Part shown: piece by piece, positions 1 through 7,641 of the stretch
Layout: the number at the start of each line of letters is the position of its first letter
Numbering within the stretch: the stretch's first letter is position 1
DNA from: 20CM-4-69-16 sp035637455
GTDB taxonomy: Bacteria > Gemmatimonadota > Gemmatimonadetes > Gemmatimonadales > GWC2-71-9
Length of the DNA: 64,000 nucleotides
Assembly: GCA_035637455.1 (NCBI GenBank)
Contig: DASPXE010000132.1
Span: 11,264-75,263 of the forward strand
Direction: 5' to 3'
Made by a program: the position numbers and the translations under genes
Notes under the pieces: generated by a model
What the model saw: only the letters and a program-made list of their open reading frames with translations
The model's database searches: none
What the model was told of the DNA's origin: nothing

Positions 1-1035
1 ACCCTCGTCGACGCGTGGGGACCCGGCAACGCTCGCGCGAGCTCGGGCGGCGAGACCCGGGTGATCCGCGCTACCTACGGCCCCCGCGCCGTCTACACAC
101 ACATGGCTGTGCGGGCGCTCGCGCTATGGCAGGAGCACGAGCGGCGCTGGAAGCAGCGTCTCCTCCATCCGATCGGCGTGCTGTGGCTCGTCGAGGATGA
201 CGACGCGTACGAAAAGGCCGCCCTGCCGATCCTCAAGGAGGCCGGGACTCGGTTCGAAGCGTTGTCGGGCGCGGAGACCGCGAAGCGTTACCCGCAGATC
301 AACTGCGAGCGCGTGCGCTGGGCGATCTTCGAGCGGGACGGCGGCTATCTCACGGCGCGACGTGCTTGCGCCGCGGTACTGGAGGGGTTTCTGGCGGAAG
401 GGGGGGTGTACCGACAGCTGGCGGCGGAGTCGCCGGCGCCAGCCGGCGGGGCCGTGCGGCTCTCCGACGGCACTTCGCTCATCGCCGATGGTTACGTGTT
501 CGCCTGCGGGCCGTGGCTCGGGAAGCTGTTTCCGGATGTGATCGGCGATCGCGTGCGCGCGACGCGTCAGGAGGTGTTCTTCTTCGGCACGCCCCCCGGT
601 GACGGGCGCTTCACCGAGGAGGCGCTTCCCGTATGGGCCGATCACGGCAATCACTTCACGTACGGCATCCCCGGGAACGAGTGGCGCGGGTTCAAAGTGG
701 CGGACGACGCGCGCGGGCCGGTGTTCGATCCTACCAGCGGTGAGCGGCTGCCGTCGCCGGAGGCGCTGCAGTCCGCGCGCGACTACCTCGCGTACCGCTT
801 TCCGGCGCTCCAGGGCGCCCCGCTGCTCGAGGCCCGGGTGTGTCAATACGAGAACTCCCCGGACGAGCACTTCATCGTCGACCGCCATCCGAGCGCGGCG
901 AACGTGTGGCTCGTGGGCGGTGGATCGGGACATGGGTTCAAGCACGGCCCGGCGGTAGGCGAGTTGGTCGCAGGGCTGGTGCTGACCGGGCGGTCGGCCG
1001 ACCCCCAATTCCGGCTGTCGCGCTTCGCCCAGTAG
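1..1035 (+). CDS. FAD-dependent amine oxidase, sarcosine oxidase / N-methyl-tryptophan oxidase type (5' truncated)
   Basis: The reading frame is open from base 1. It begins in the conserved PGNxxASSGGETRVIR segment of the DAO family, so the N-terminal GxGxxG dinucleotide-binding part lies outside the window and the GTG at 61 is not the real start. The C-terminal half has the motif VCQYENSPDEHFIVDRHP, where the Cys (codon 841-843) aligns with the residue that holds FAD covalently in monomeric sarcosine oxidases, followed by GGGSGHGFKHGP. Expected reaction: oxidative demethylation or deamination of a secondary amine or N-methyl amino acid, giving H2O2. The next gene starts 1 bp after the stop, so they form an operon. 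The exact substrate cannot be read from the sequence. Confidence 0.87.
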   Translation, partial: TLVDAWGPGNARASSGGETRVIRATYGPRAVYTHMAVRALALWQEHERRWKQRLLHPIGVLWLVEDDDAYEKAALPILKEAGTRFEALSGAETAKRYPQINCERVRWAIFERDGGYLTARRACAAVLEGFLAEGGVYRQLAAESPAPAGGAVRLSDGTSLIADGYVFACGPWLGKLFPDVIGDRVRATRQEVFFFGTPPGDGRFTEEALPVWADHGNHFTYGIPGNEWRGFKVADDARGPVFDPTSGERLPSPEALQSARDYLAYRFPALQGAPLLEARVCQYENSPDEHFIVDRHPSAANVWLVGGGSGHGFKHGPAVGELVAGLVLTGRSADPQFRLSRFAQ

Positions 1036-1036
1036 G

Positions 1037-2188
1037 GTGCGCGCCGAGCTCGAGCGAGACTTCCGGCGCTTCCAGCGCGAGCTGCCCCCCGGCTTTCCGG
1101 GCCACGTGCGCGAGACGTACGGGATCGACCTCACCGCGCGCTACCTCGGTGAGACGGTCCCGCATCCGATCGGGAAGGGCTCGGGCCAGTTGTCCCTGAA
1201 CGAGGCCCAGCTCGCCGCCGACGCTGAGGCGGGGCTTGCCTTCGTGGTGCTGAAGACGGTGATCGCGCAAGACGAGGCGGGCACCCAGTCGATGGCCGCC
1301 TGGGCGATCCACGAAACCAAGATGAAACTGGAGCAGCGCCGCGCTGCGAGCGGCCGGACGGGGTGGACGGTCACGTGGAAAGGCCGGGGCTGGGACCGCA
1401 CCCTGGACGAGTACCTCGCCCTGGTGCGGGCGGGACGCGATCTCACGCGAGCGGGGAGCCTCCTCGTCGTGCCGTCGGTGAAATATCATCTGCCGCGGCT
1501 CGAGGAGCCGTTTCGCGACGCCGAGTACCGCTACACGACGCGGCGTCTCGCCGACACCTGGGGACAGCCCCCGCTGCTCGTGGAGAAAGACTTCTCCCCC
1601 ACGCTCGCGGGCGATTCGCTGGCGGCGGACCGCGGCCAGATTGTGCGGTGGCTGCGCGAGGTGCCGGGCCGCATCCGCAGCGCGTCGCCGGGGTCGCTAC
1701 GCATCGCGGTCAAGCTGATGAATGCGCGCTTCGACGACGACTTCCAGCTCGCGATGATGGACGCATGTAGCGGGGCCGACGCGCTGGTGGTGTTCAATCG
1801 CCTGTTCGACGCCGAGCGGGGAGTCGCGTACGGAGGCTGGGACTTGAGCGAGCGGAACCTGCGGGTGCTGGATCTGCTCCGGGGATCCCCGGGCTTACGC
1901 CCGGGTCTGTGTGGCACCGGAAACATCTGCTCCGGCCGCCTGATCGTGGACTACGCCCGGCGCGGCTGCGAGAGCGTGCAGCTCCACACATTTTTCCAGC
2001 TCCCCCTCTCGGCGTACGCCGCGACCCGCGGCTCGCGCACCCAGCGGGCGCTGCACGCGCTGGTGTTTCACCCGAGCGACGGCCTCGTCGCCGCCATGCT
2101 CGAGCTCGAAGCCACAGGTGAGCTCGAGCGACGCGACGGTGCGCTGCATTTCCTCGACCTCGCGACCGGTGCGCATCGCCCGGGCTGA
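1037..2188 (+). CDS. Dihydroorotate dehydrogenase-like FMN TIM-barrel protein of unknown substrate
   Basis: 383 residues from a GTG one base after the preceding stop. The fold is suggested by the DHOD-like opening (HPIGKGSGQLSLNEAQLAAD, residues ~40-60, then FVVLKTV) and by the C-terminal phosphate-binding strand GTGNICSGRLIVDYARRG followed by ESVQLHTFFQLP, which matches the FMN-phosphate loops of class 1/2 DHODs. I do not see the canonical NxSxPN segment, so it is probably not a pyrimidine enzyme. Co-transcription with an amine oxidase and an NSAR/MenC-type enolase suggests a redox step in degrading a modified amino acid; that part is inference. Confidence 0.65.
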   Translation: MRAELERDFRRFQRELPPGFPGHVRETYGIDLTARYLGETVPHPIGKGSGQLSLNEAQLAADAEAGLAFVVLKTVIAQDEAGTQSMAAWAIHETKMKLEQRRAASGRTGWTVTWKGRGWDRTLDEYLALVRAGRDLTRAGSLLVVPSVKYHLPRLEEPFRDAEYRYTTRRLADTWGQPPLLVEKDFSPTLAGDSLAADRGQIVRWLREVPGRIRSASPGSLRIAVKLMNARFDDDFQLAMMDACSGADALVVFNRLFDAERGVAYGGWDLSERNLRVLDLLRGSPGLRPGLCGTGNICSGRLIVDYARRGCESVQLHTFFQLPLSAYAATRGSRTQRALHALVFHPSDGLVAAMLELEATGELERRDGALHFLDLATGAHRPG

Positions 2189-3302
2189 GCTGTTCGAGCT
2201 GACGCTCCCGTTCGTCGAGCCGTTCATCATCTCCGGTGGGCGGATCGATGCGCGCCGCTCGCTCGTCGTCGTCCTGCACGACGATGCGGGCCACGTCGGG
2301 TACGGCGAGTCGCCGCCGTTCGAGCTGCCGTTCTACTCCGAGGAGACGCTCGCGAGCGCCCGCGATCTGATTGCTCGCGTGCTGGTCCCCCGCGTCGTGG
2401 GGAAGGAGTTCGACTCTCCCGCGGCCGTGGATGCCGCGCTGCAGGGGGGCGTGCGGGGCAATCCGTTCGCCCGGGCGGGGATCGAAACGGCGGCGTGGGA
2501 CCTCGAGGCCCACCGACGCGGGATCGGGCTCGGGCAGCTGGTCGCTGCCCGGCTCGGCGTGCAGCCGGCGGCGAGCGTCGCCTGTGGGGTGGCGCTCGGC
2601 ATTCCCGAAGACGGGAAACCGGACACGCTCACCCGCCGCGTGTACGCCGCGCTCGAGCAGGGGTACCGTCGCGTGAAGATCAAAGTCATGCCGGGATGGG
2701 ACGCGGTGGCGGTCAGCGCGGCGCGCGCCGCGATGGGTGCCGTCGAGCTCCCGCTCACCGTCGATGCGAACGGCGCCTACGCGTGGCCCGCCCACGAGCA
2801 GAGCTTGCGCGCCCTCGACAGCGCCGGCCTCCTGTACATCGAGCAGCCCCTCGCCCCGGACGAGCTCGTCGCCCACGCGGCGCTGTGTCGCGCGCTGCGC
2901 ACACCGGTCTGCCTCGACGAGACGCTCAAGAGCGCCGCGATCGCGCGGCAGATGATGGACCTGGACGGGCCCCGCGTCTGGAACATCAAGGTGCACCGGG
3001 TGGGGGGCCTGGCGGAGGTGTGCCGGATCTACGAGCTGGCGGCCCAATACGGGGCCGAGCTGTGGGTCGGGACAATGCCCGAATCAGGCATCGGGTCCCA
3101 GGCGGCGCTCGCGGTGGCGGGCCTGCCGCTGTGCGTCTACCCGTCCGACCTCGAGCCCAGCGCCCGGTGGTATGGCCGCGACGCGGATGTGATCAAGCTC
3201 AGCATGAGCAAGGACGGGCGCATGGCGGTGCCGGGGGTGTCGGTCGCGCGCTTGCTGGACGTTGCGCGCTTTCGGGCCGCGACGCGACCCGTCGTCGCTT
3301 GA
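2169..3302 (+). CDS. Enolase-superfamily enzyme, o-succinylbenzoate synthase / N-acylamino acid racemase type
   Basis: GTG at 2169 is chosen because the homologous sequence (RIARAELFELTLPFVEPF) starts there; the frame continues upstream only inside the previous gene, and the two overlap by 20 bp. Signatures of the MenC/NSAR group: KIKV (the KxK catalytic lysine pair), VDANGAY (first metal Asp), IEQP (Glu), CLDET (third metal ligand), NIKVHRVGG (the second catalytic Lys) and GTMPESGIG. Length 377 residues is normal. Family members either make o-succinylbenzoate for menaquinone or racemise N-acyl/N-succinyl amino acids. No other men gene is present and the operon partners are amino-acid-type oxidoreductases, so N-acyl amino acid racemisation is favoured. 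Confidence 0.8.
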   Translation: MRIARAELFELTLPFVEPFIISGGRIDARRSLVVVLHDDAGHVGYGESPPFELPFYSEETLASARDLIARVLVPRVVGKEFDSPAAVDAALQGGVRGNPFARAGIETAAWDLEAHRRGIGLGQLVAARLGVQPAASVACGVALGIPEDGKPDTLTRRVYAALEQGYRRVKIKVMPGWDAVAVSAARAAMGAVELPLTVDANGAYAWPAHEQSLRALDSAGLLYIEQPLAPDELVAHAALCRALRTPVCLDETLKSAAIARQMMDLDGPRVWNIKVHRVGGLAEVCRIYELAAQYGAELWVGTMPESGIGSQAALAVAGLPLCVYPSDLEPSARWYGRDADVIKLSMSKDGRMAVPGVSVARLLDVARFRAATRPVVA

Positions 3303-3326
3303 CGCCGCCGGGCTAACGTGCAGAAT
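3299..3326 (+). promoter_or_regulatory. Candidate sigma70-type promoter for the sortilin-like gene
   Basis: TTGACG (3299-3304), a 16-bp spacer and CAGAAT (3321-3326) sit across the stop codon of the enolase gene, about 40 bp before the GTG start at 3367. A GGAG Shine-Dalgarno sequence at 3354-3357 lies 9 bp before that GTG. Match is 5/6 and 4/6 to consensus; not tested. Confidence 0.4.
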
Positions 3327-3366
3327 CTCCGCACAGCGTTCCGTCTTCACCCCGGAGAACCATCGC

Positions 3367-6300
3367 GTGCTCGCCCTCCGTCCTATCGTGTGGCCCATCG
3401 TCCTCGCCCTGTTCCCCTCCATCGCCGTCGCGCAGCACTACGACCCCTCCCTCCTCGCCGGCCTACACTGGCGTTTGATCGGGCCGTTCCGCGGCGGCCG
3501 TACCGTCGGGGCGACCGGTGTGCCGGGTCAGCCCAACGTCTTCTATATCGGCGTCAACAACGGCGGCGTGTGGAAGAGCACCGACTACGGGCGCACCTGG
3601 CGACCGATCTTCGACGATCAGGCGACCGGCTCGGTCGGCGCTCTCGCCGTCGCCGGCTCCGATCCCAATGTTATCTATGTCGGGAGCGGCGAAGGCCTGC
3701 AGCGCCCCGACCTTTCAGTGGGCGACGGGATCTACAAGTCCACCGACGGCGGGCGGACGTGGCGGCAGCTCGGCCTGCAGGACGGCCAGCAGATCCCTGC
3801 GGTGATCGTCGACCCGCACGATGCGAACCGGGTCTTCGTCGCGGTGCTCGGTCACCCGTACGGCCCGAACGCGGAGCGTGGCGTGTTCCGCTCCCAGGAC
3901 GGCGGGGCGACGTGGCAGAGGGTGCTGTATACCGACGAGAACACCGGCGCCATGGACGTCGCATTCGACCCCGCGAACCCGCAGACGGTGTTCGCCGTGC
4001 TCTGGGCCGCGCGCCAGGCGCCATGGGAGATCGGCAGTTCCTGGACTCTCTCCGCCAACAACGGCCTGTATAAGTCCAGCGATGGTGGGACCACGTGGCG
4101 GCGCGTCACCGCCGGCCTGCCGACCGCCCAGGACCGGCTGGGCCGCATCGGCCTCGCCGTGTCGGCCGGCGAGCCCGCCCGCATGTACGCGGTGGTGGGC
4201 GCCGCCACCGGCGGCGGGGTGTACCGCTCTGACGACGGCGGCGAGCAGTGGCGGCTCGTCAACGCGGACCAGCGCCTCTGGGGTCGCGACGGGGACTTCA
4301 ACGAGGTGAAGGTCGATCCGAAGCACGCCGACGTCGTGTACGTCGCGAATGTCGTGACGTGGAAGTCCACGGACGGCGGCAAGACCTTCAGCGCGCTGCG
4401 GGGCGCGCCGGGCGGCGACGACTACCACCGCCTGTGGATCAATCCGGACGATCCCAACATCATCCTCCTCGCCAGCGATCAGGGCGCCGTCGTCACGGTC
4501 AACGGGGGGGAGACGTGGAGCTCGTGGTACAACCAGCCCACGGCACAGTTCTACCATGTCACTACCGACAACGCCTTTCCCTACCGCGTATACGGTGGCC
4601 AGCAGGAGAGCGGATCGGCCGGCATCGCGAGCCGCGGCGCCGACGGACAGATCACCGTCCGCGAGTGGCATCCCATCGGCGCGGAGGAGTACGGCTACGT
4701 GGCACCCGATCCGCTGCACCCGAACATCGTGTACGGCGGCAAGGTCACGCGCTTCGACCGGAGCACGGGCGAGGTCCAGGACGTCTCGCCCGAGCCGGTG
4801 CGCACGGGGCGATACCGCTTCGTCCGGACGATGCCGCTCCTGTTCTCGCCGCTCGACCCGCATGTCCTGTACCTCGGTGGCAATGTGCTGTTCAAGACGG
4901 TGAACGGCGGGCAGAGCTGGCAAGTGATGAGCCCCGATCTGACCCGTGTTGCGTACGATGTGCCGGCCAGTCTCGGAGCGTTCACGGCGCTCGATCCTGA
5001 GAAGGGCGCGCACCGCGGGGTGATCTACACCATCGCCCCCTCCTTCACACGACCGAACCTCATCTGGGTCGGGACCGATGATGGGCTGATCCACGTAACG
5101 CATGACGGCGGCCGCAAGTGGACGAACGTGACCCCGACCGCGCTGACGCCCTGGAGCAAGGTCTCGCTCATGGAGGCGTCGCACGTCGATACCCTGGCGG
5201 CCTACGCCGCGGTGAACCGCTTCCGCCTCGATGACCTCCACCCCCACATCTACCGCACCAAAGATGGCGGCAGGACGTGGACCGAAGTCATCGAGGGGAT
5301 ACCGTCGAACGAGGTCGTCAACGCGGTGCGCGAGGATCCGGTGCGGCGCGGGCTGCTCTACGCGGGGACGGAGCGGGGCGTTTACGTGTCGTTCGATGAG
5401 GGCGATCACTGGCAGTCGCTCAAGCTCGACCTGCCGGCGACCTCGGTGCGCGACCTCGTGGTGCACGACAGCGACCTCGTCGTGGCGACGCACGGCCGCT
5501 CGTTCTGGATCTTGGACGACATCACGCCGCTGCGCCAGATCGCGGCCGCCGCCGCGGCGACGGCCGCCTACCTGTACCGGCCGGCGCCCGCCGTTCGGGT
5601 TCGCTGGAACGAAAACACCGATACGCCGCTGCCGCCAGACGAGCCCGCAGGCAAGAACCCGCCCGATGGTGCCATCGTGGACTACTATCTGGCGCGCCCG
5701 GCTGGCGGTCGCGTCACGCTCGAGATTCTCGATCGGGCGGGAAGCTTGGTGCGCCGCTTTTCGAGCGCGTCCCCCTCCCCCGACCGGCCGGAGCAGCCGG
5801 ACACGACGCTCAACATTCCCCTGATGTGGATCCGACCGCCGCAGACGCTTTCCACCGCTCGGGGGATGCACCGCTTCGTGTGGGACCTGCACGGCGCGCC
5901 ACCGCCCGTCCTGCGGTACGAGTACCACATCTCGGCGATCCCCGGTGACACGCCGCGCGAGCCGCGCGGGCCGTGGGTGCTGCCCGGATCGTACACGGTG
6001 CGGCTCACGGTGGGCGGGGAGACGCTCACCCAGCCGCTCGCAGTCCGGATCGATCCTCGCGCGCGGCTCGCGCCCAGTGCACTGACACAGCAGTTCGCGC
6101 TGGCGATGCGGATTGTCGCCGCCCTGCGTGGCGACTCGGCCGCGTTGGAACGGGTGCACGCCCTGCGGATGCAGGTGAAGGGCGCGCGCGACCGCGCCAC
6201 GCAAGGCGCGGCGGCCGCCCTCGACTCGCTCGACGCCCGAGCCGCGGCACTGGAATCGGGGGCGGGCGAGCCCCCGCCTTCCCCGGGGCAGCGAGGGAAG

Positions 6301-6477
6301 GAGAACCTGATGCGCTTGAACGGTGACCTCGTCGCCGTGTATGGTGTGGTGGAAGGGGCAGATGCGACGCCTACGGCGGCGGCTCGCACAGCGCTGGGCG
6401 ACCTCGAGGGCGCGCTCGCGCAGCTACTCGCGCGCTTGCGGGAGCTCGAGCGGCGTTTCTACAATAGAGGGCCATGA
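3367..6477 (+). CDS. Secreted sortilin/VPS10-type BNR (Asp-box) beta-propeller protein
   Basis: Start GTG 3367 is chosen for its GGAG ribosome site and because it places a signal peptide (hydrophobic IVWPIVLALFPSIAVA, cleavage after A-V-A) at the N-terminus. The mature protein has at least ten Asp-box-type repeats (S/T-x-D/N-G-G-x-T/S-W), for example WKSTDYGRTW, YKSTDGGRTW, RSQDGGATW, KSSDGGTTW, RTKDGGRTW, over roughly residues 50-720, forming one or two beta-propellers. The ~300-residue C-terminus contains a PGSYTVRLTVGGE beta-sandwich stretch and an Ala/Arg-rich helical tail. Annotated in many genomes as glycosyl hydrolase or WD40/YVTN/BNR-like protein; catalytic activity is unproven. About 1036 residues. 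Its stop overlaps the next start (ATGA). Confidence 0.88.
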   Translation: MLALRPIVWPIVLALFPSIAVAQHYDPSLLAGLHWRLIGPFRGGRTVGATGVPGQPNVFYIGVNNGGVWKSTDYGRTWRPIFDDQATGSVGALAVAGSDPNVIYVGSGEGLQRPDLSVGDGIYKSTDGGRTWRQLGLQDGQQIPAVIVDPHDANRVFVAVLGHPYGPNAERGVFRSQDGGATWQRVLYTDENTGAMDVAFDPANPQTVFAVLWAARQAPWEIGSSWTLSANNGLYKSSDGGTTWRRVTAGLPTAQDRLGRIGLAVSAGEPARMYAVVGAATGGGVYRSDDGGEQWRLVNADQRLWGRDGDFNEVKVDPKHADVVYVANVVTWKSTDGGKTFSALRGAPGGDDYHRLWINPDDPNIILLASDQGAVVTVNGGETWSSWYNQPTAQFYHVTTDNAFPYRVYGGQQESGSAGIASRGADGQITVREWHPIGAEEYGYVAPDPLHPNIVYGGKVTRFDRSTGEVQDVSPEPVRTGRYRFVRTMPLLFSPLDPHVLYLGGNVLFKTVNGGQSWQVMSPDLTRVAYDVPASLGAFTALDPEKGAHRGVIYTIAPSFTRPNLIWVGTDDGLIHVTHDGGRKWTNVTPTALTPWSKVSLMEASHVDTLAAYAAVNRFRLDDLHPHIYRTKDGGRTWTEVIEGIPSNEVVNAVREDPVRRGLLYAGTERGVYVSFDEGDHWQSLKLDLPATSVRDLVVHDSDLVVATHGRSFWILDDITPLRQIAAAAAATAAYLYRPAPAVRVRWNENTDTPLPPDEPAGKNPPDGAIVDYYLARPAGGRVTLEILDRAGSLVRRFSSASPSPDRPEQPDTTLNIPLMWIRPPQTLSTARGMHRFVWDLHGAPPPVLRYEYHISAIPGDTPREPRGPWVLPGSYTVRLTVGGETLTQPLAVRIDPRARLAPSALTQQFALAMRIVAALRGDSAALERVHALRMQVKGARDRATQGAAAALDSLDARAAALESGAGEPPPSPGQRGKENLMRLNGDLVAVYGVVEGADATPTAAARTALGDLEGALAQLLARLRELERRFYNRGP

Positions 6478-6944
6478 TCCCCATCGAGCACCAGCCGCCC
6501 GGCTACTGGGCGACGAACCTGTACACGAACCCGCGCAAGCGCCCCAAGTCGGACGCTCCGATCAAGGATCTCCCGCCGCGCGCGGCGCAGCGCTTCAAGC
6601 AGGCGCGCGAGGGCATCCGCGCGCTCAAGCACGTCACCGAGCAGGTGGTGTTCATGGGGACGGCATGGAAATGGGTGTGGATGTACGAGGTGGGCGGCCG
6701 CAAGCTCGGGTATCTCCATCCGATGGAGGCGGGCGTCAGCGGGACGTTCGTGCTGTCGGAGCCGGAGGAGCGCGAGTTGGCCGTCACCGACGGGCTGCCT
6801 ACGTCTCTACGCCGGGCGATGCGCGGCGGGCCGGTGTCCGCCGGGGTGCGGTGGTGCTGGATGGAGTTCCCGGACTTGGGCGCGGTCGACGCGTTCGTCG
6901 CCATCATCCGGTTGAAGCATCAGTTCCTGGCACGACCGGAGTAG
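6474..6944 (+). CDS. Small DUF3788-like cytosolic protein
   Basis: 156 residues, starting at an ATG that overlaps the preceding TGA (ATGA), so it is probably translationally coupled to the BNR protein gene. The pattern W-K-W-V-W-x-Y-E-V-G-G-R-K-L-G-Y-L-H-P, then F-V-L-S-E, and a C-terminal MEFPDLGAVDAFVAIIRLKHQF resembles DUF3788 proteins, whose function is unknown. No signal peptide or membrane segment. The stop codon lies inside a long palindrome (6936-6974). Family assignment is from memory of the pattern and is tentative. Confidence 0.6.
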   Translation: MIPIEHQPPGYWATNLYTNPRKRPKSDAPIKDLPPRAAQRFKQAREGIRALKHVTEQVVFMGTAWKWVWMYEVGGRKLGYLHPMEAGVSGTFVLSEPEERELAVTDGLPTSLRRAMRGGPVSAGVRWCWMEFPDLGAVDAFVAIIRLKHQFLARPE

Positions 6945-6974
6945 GGGCACGGCAGTGCCGTGCCCCTACTCCGG
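6936..6974. terminator. Perfect 19-bp inverted repeat with 1-nt centre, overlapping a stop codon
   Basis: Left arm CCGGAGTAGGGGCACGGCA (6936-6954), centre G (6955), right arm the exact reverse complement (6956-6974). It includes the TAG stop (6942-6944) of the DUF3788-like gene and lies just before the alternative complex III operon. There is no T tract, so it is not a textbook intrinsic terminator; it could be a stem-loop 3' end, or a dispersed palindromic repeat that supplied a stop codon. Confidence 0.6.
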
Positions 6975-6976
6975 GC

Positions 6977-7006
6977 TTGTGCGCCGTTCGCCGCTGGCGC
7001 TACATT
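6977..7006 (+). promoter_or_regulatory. actAp: Weak candidate promoter of the alternative complex III operon
   Basis: TTGTGC (6977-6982), an 18-bp spacer and TACATT (7001-7006) lie 58 bp before the actA ATG, directly after the palindrome that closes the upstream gene. A second TACATT at 7040-7045 has no good -35 partner. Evidence is only this hexamer match. Confidence 0.27.
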
Positions 7007-7063
7007 CCGGCGCCCGCAAGCCGTTCCAGACACAAACGATACATTCGCCATCGAGCGCGATTG

Positions 7064-7630
7064 ATGACGAAGAGGGGTGGTAGGGCCGCGGCCGGCGTCG
7101 CAGTCGCTCTCCTCGTGGCCGGCCCCGCCGCGGCGCAAAACGGACAACGTACCCCGGTCTTCCGAGCCCCCGTCATCAGCGACACGGGGAAACTCGCCGG
7201 TCCCCGGCAACCGATCTTCTTTCGTCACGACGTCCACGCCGGTCAGGACCAGATCCCCTGCCTCTACTGCCACAGCACGGTCGCCATTTCGAGCGAGCCG
7301 GGGATCCCGGCTGTCCAGACCTGCTTTGGCTGCCACCAGATGATCGCCGGATCCACCCCCTCGCATCAGGCGGAAATCAAGAAGGTGCGCGAGGCGTGGG
7401 CCAGCAAACAGCCGCCGCACTGGATCCGCATCCACGCGCTTCCGGGCTTCGTGCGGTTCCCGCACATGCGCCATATCAAGGTCCTCGGCACCGAGAGCTG
7501 TCTCACGTGCCACGGTGACGTGCGGACGATGCCCCAGGTGCAACAGGTCGCCACGCTCAAAATGGGCTGGTGCATCACCTGTCACGTGCAGCGGCAGGTG
7601 AGCCGCGACTGCACCCTGTGCCACTACTGA
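7064..7630 (+). CDS. actA: Alternative complex III subunit A, pentaheme cytochrome c
   Basis: 188 residues from ATG 7064; the frame is open far upstream but only as a shadow of the neighbours. A signal/anchor segment (GVAVALLVAGPAAA, residues 11-24) precedes five CxxCH heme-binding sites at residues 66-70, 87-91, 146-150, 170-174 and 183-187, ending in the C-terminal CTLCHY. Five c-type hemes is the hallmark of ActA, the periplasmic electron exit subunit of alternative complex III (menaquinol:acceptor oxidoreductase). First gene of a six-gene operon whose members overlap or lie within 11 bp. Confidence 0.9.
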   Translation: MTKRGGRAAAGVAVALLVAGPAAAQNGQRTPVFRAPVISDTGKLAGPRQPIFFRHDVHAGQDQIPCLYCHSTVAISSEPGIPAVQTCFGCHQMIAGSTPSHQAEIKKVREAWASKQPPHWIRIHALPGFVRFPHMRHIKVLGTESCLTCHGDVRTMPQVQQVATLKMGWCITCHVQRQVSRDCTLCHY

Positions 7631-7641
7631 GGCCGGCGCCC

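Noticed and set aside
2169..3302. menC of a menaquinone pathway
   Set aside because: No other men genes are nearby and the operon partners are amine-type oxidoreductases; the N-acylamino acid racemase role fits better, though both are possible.
3715..6204. 829-codon open frame on the minus strand, antisense to the BNR protein gene
   Set aside because: It is a mirror of a GC-rich gene with clear Asp-box repeats on the plus strand; its translation is low-complexity Arg/His/Val sequence with no recognisable domain or ribosome site.
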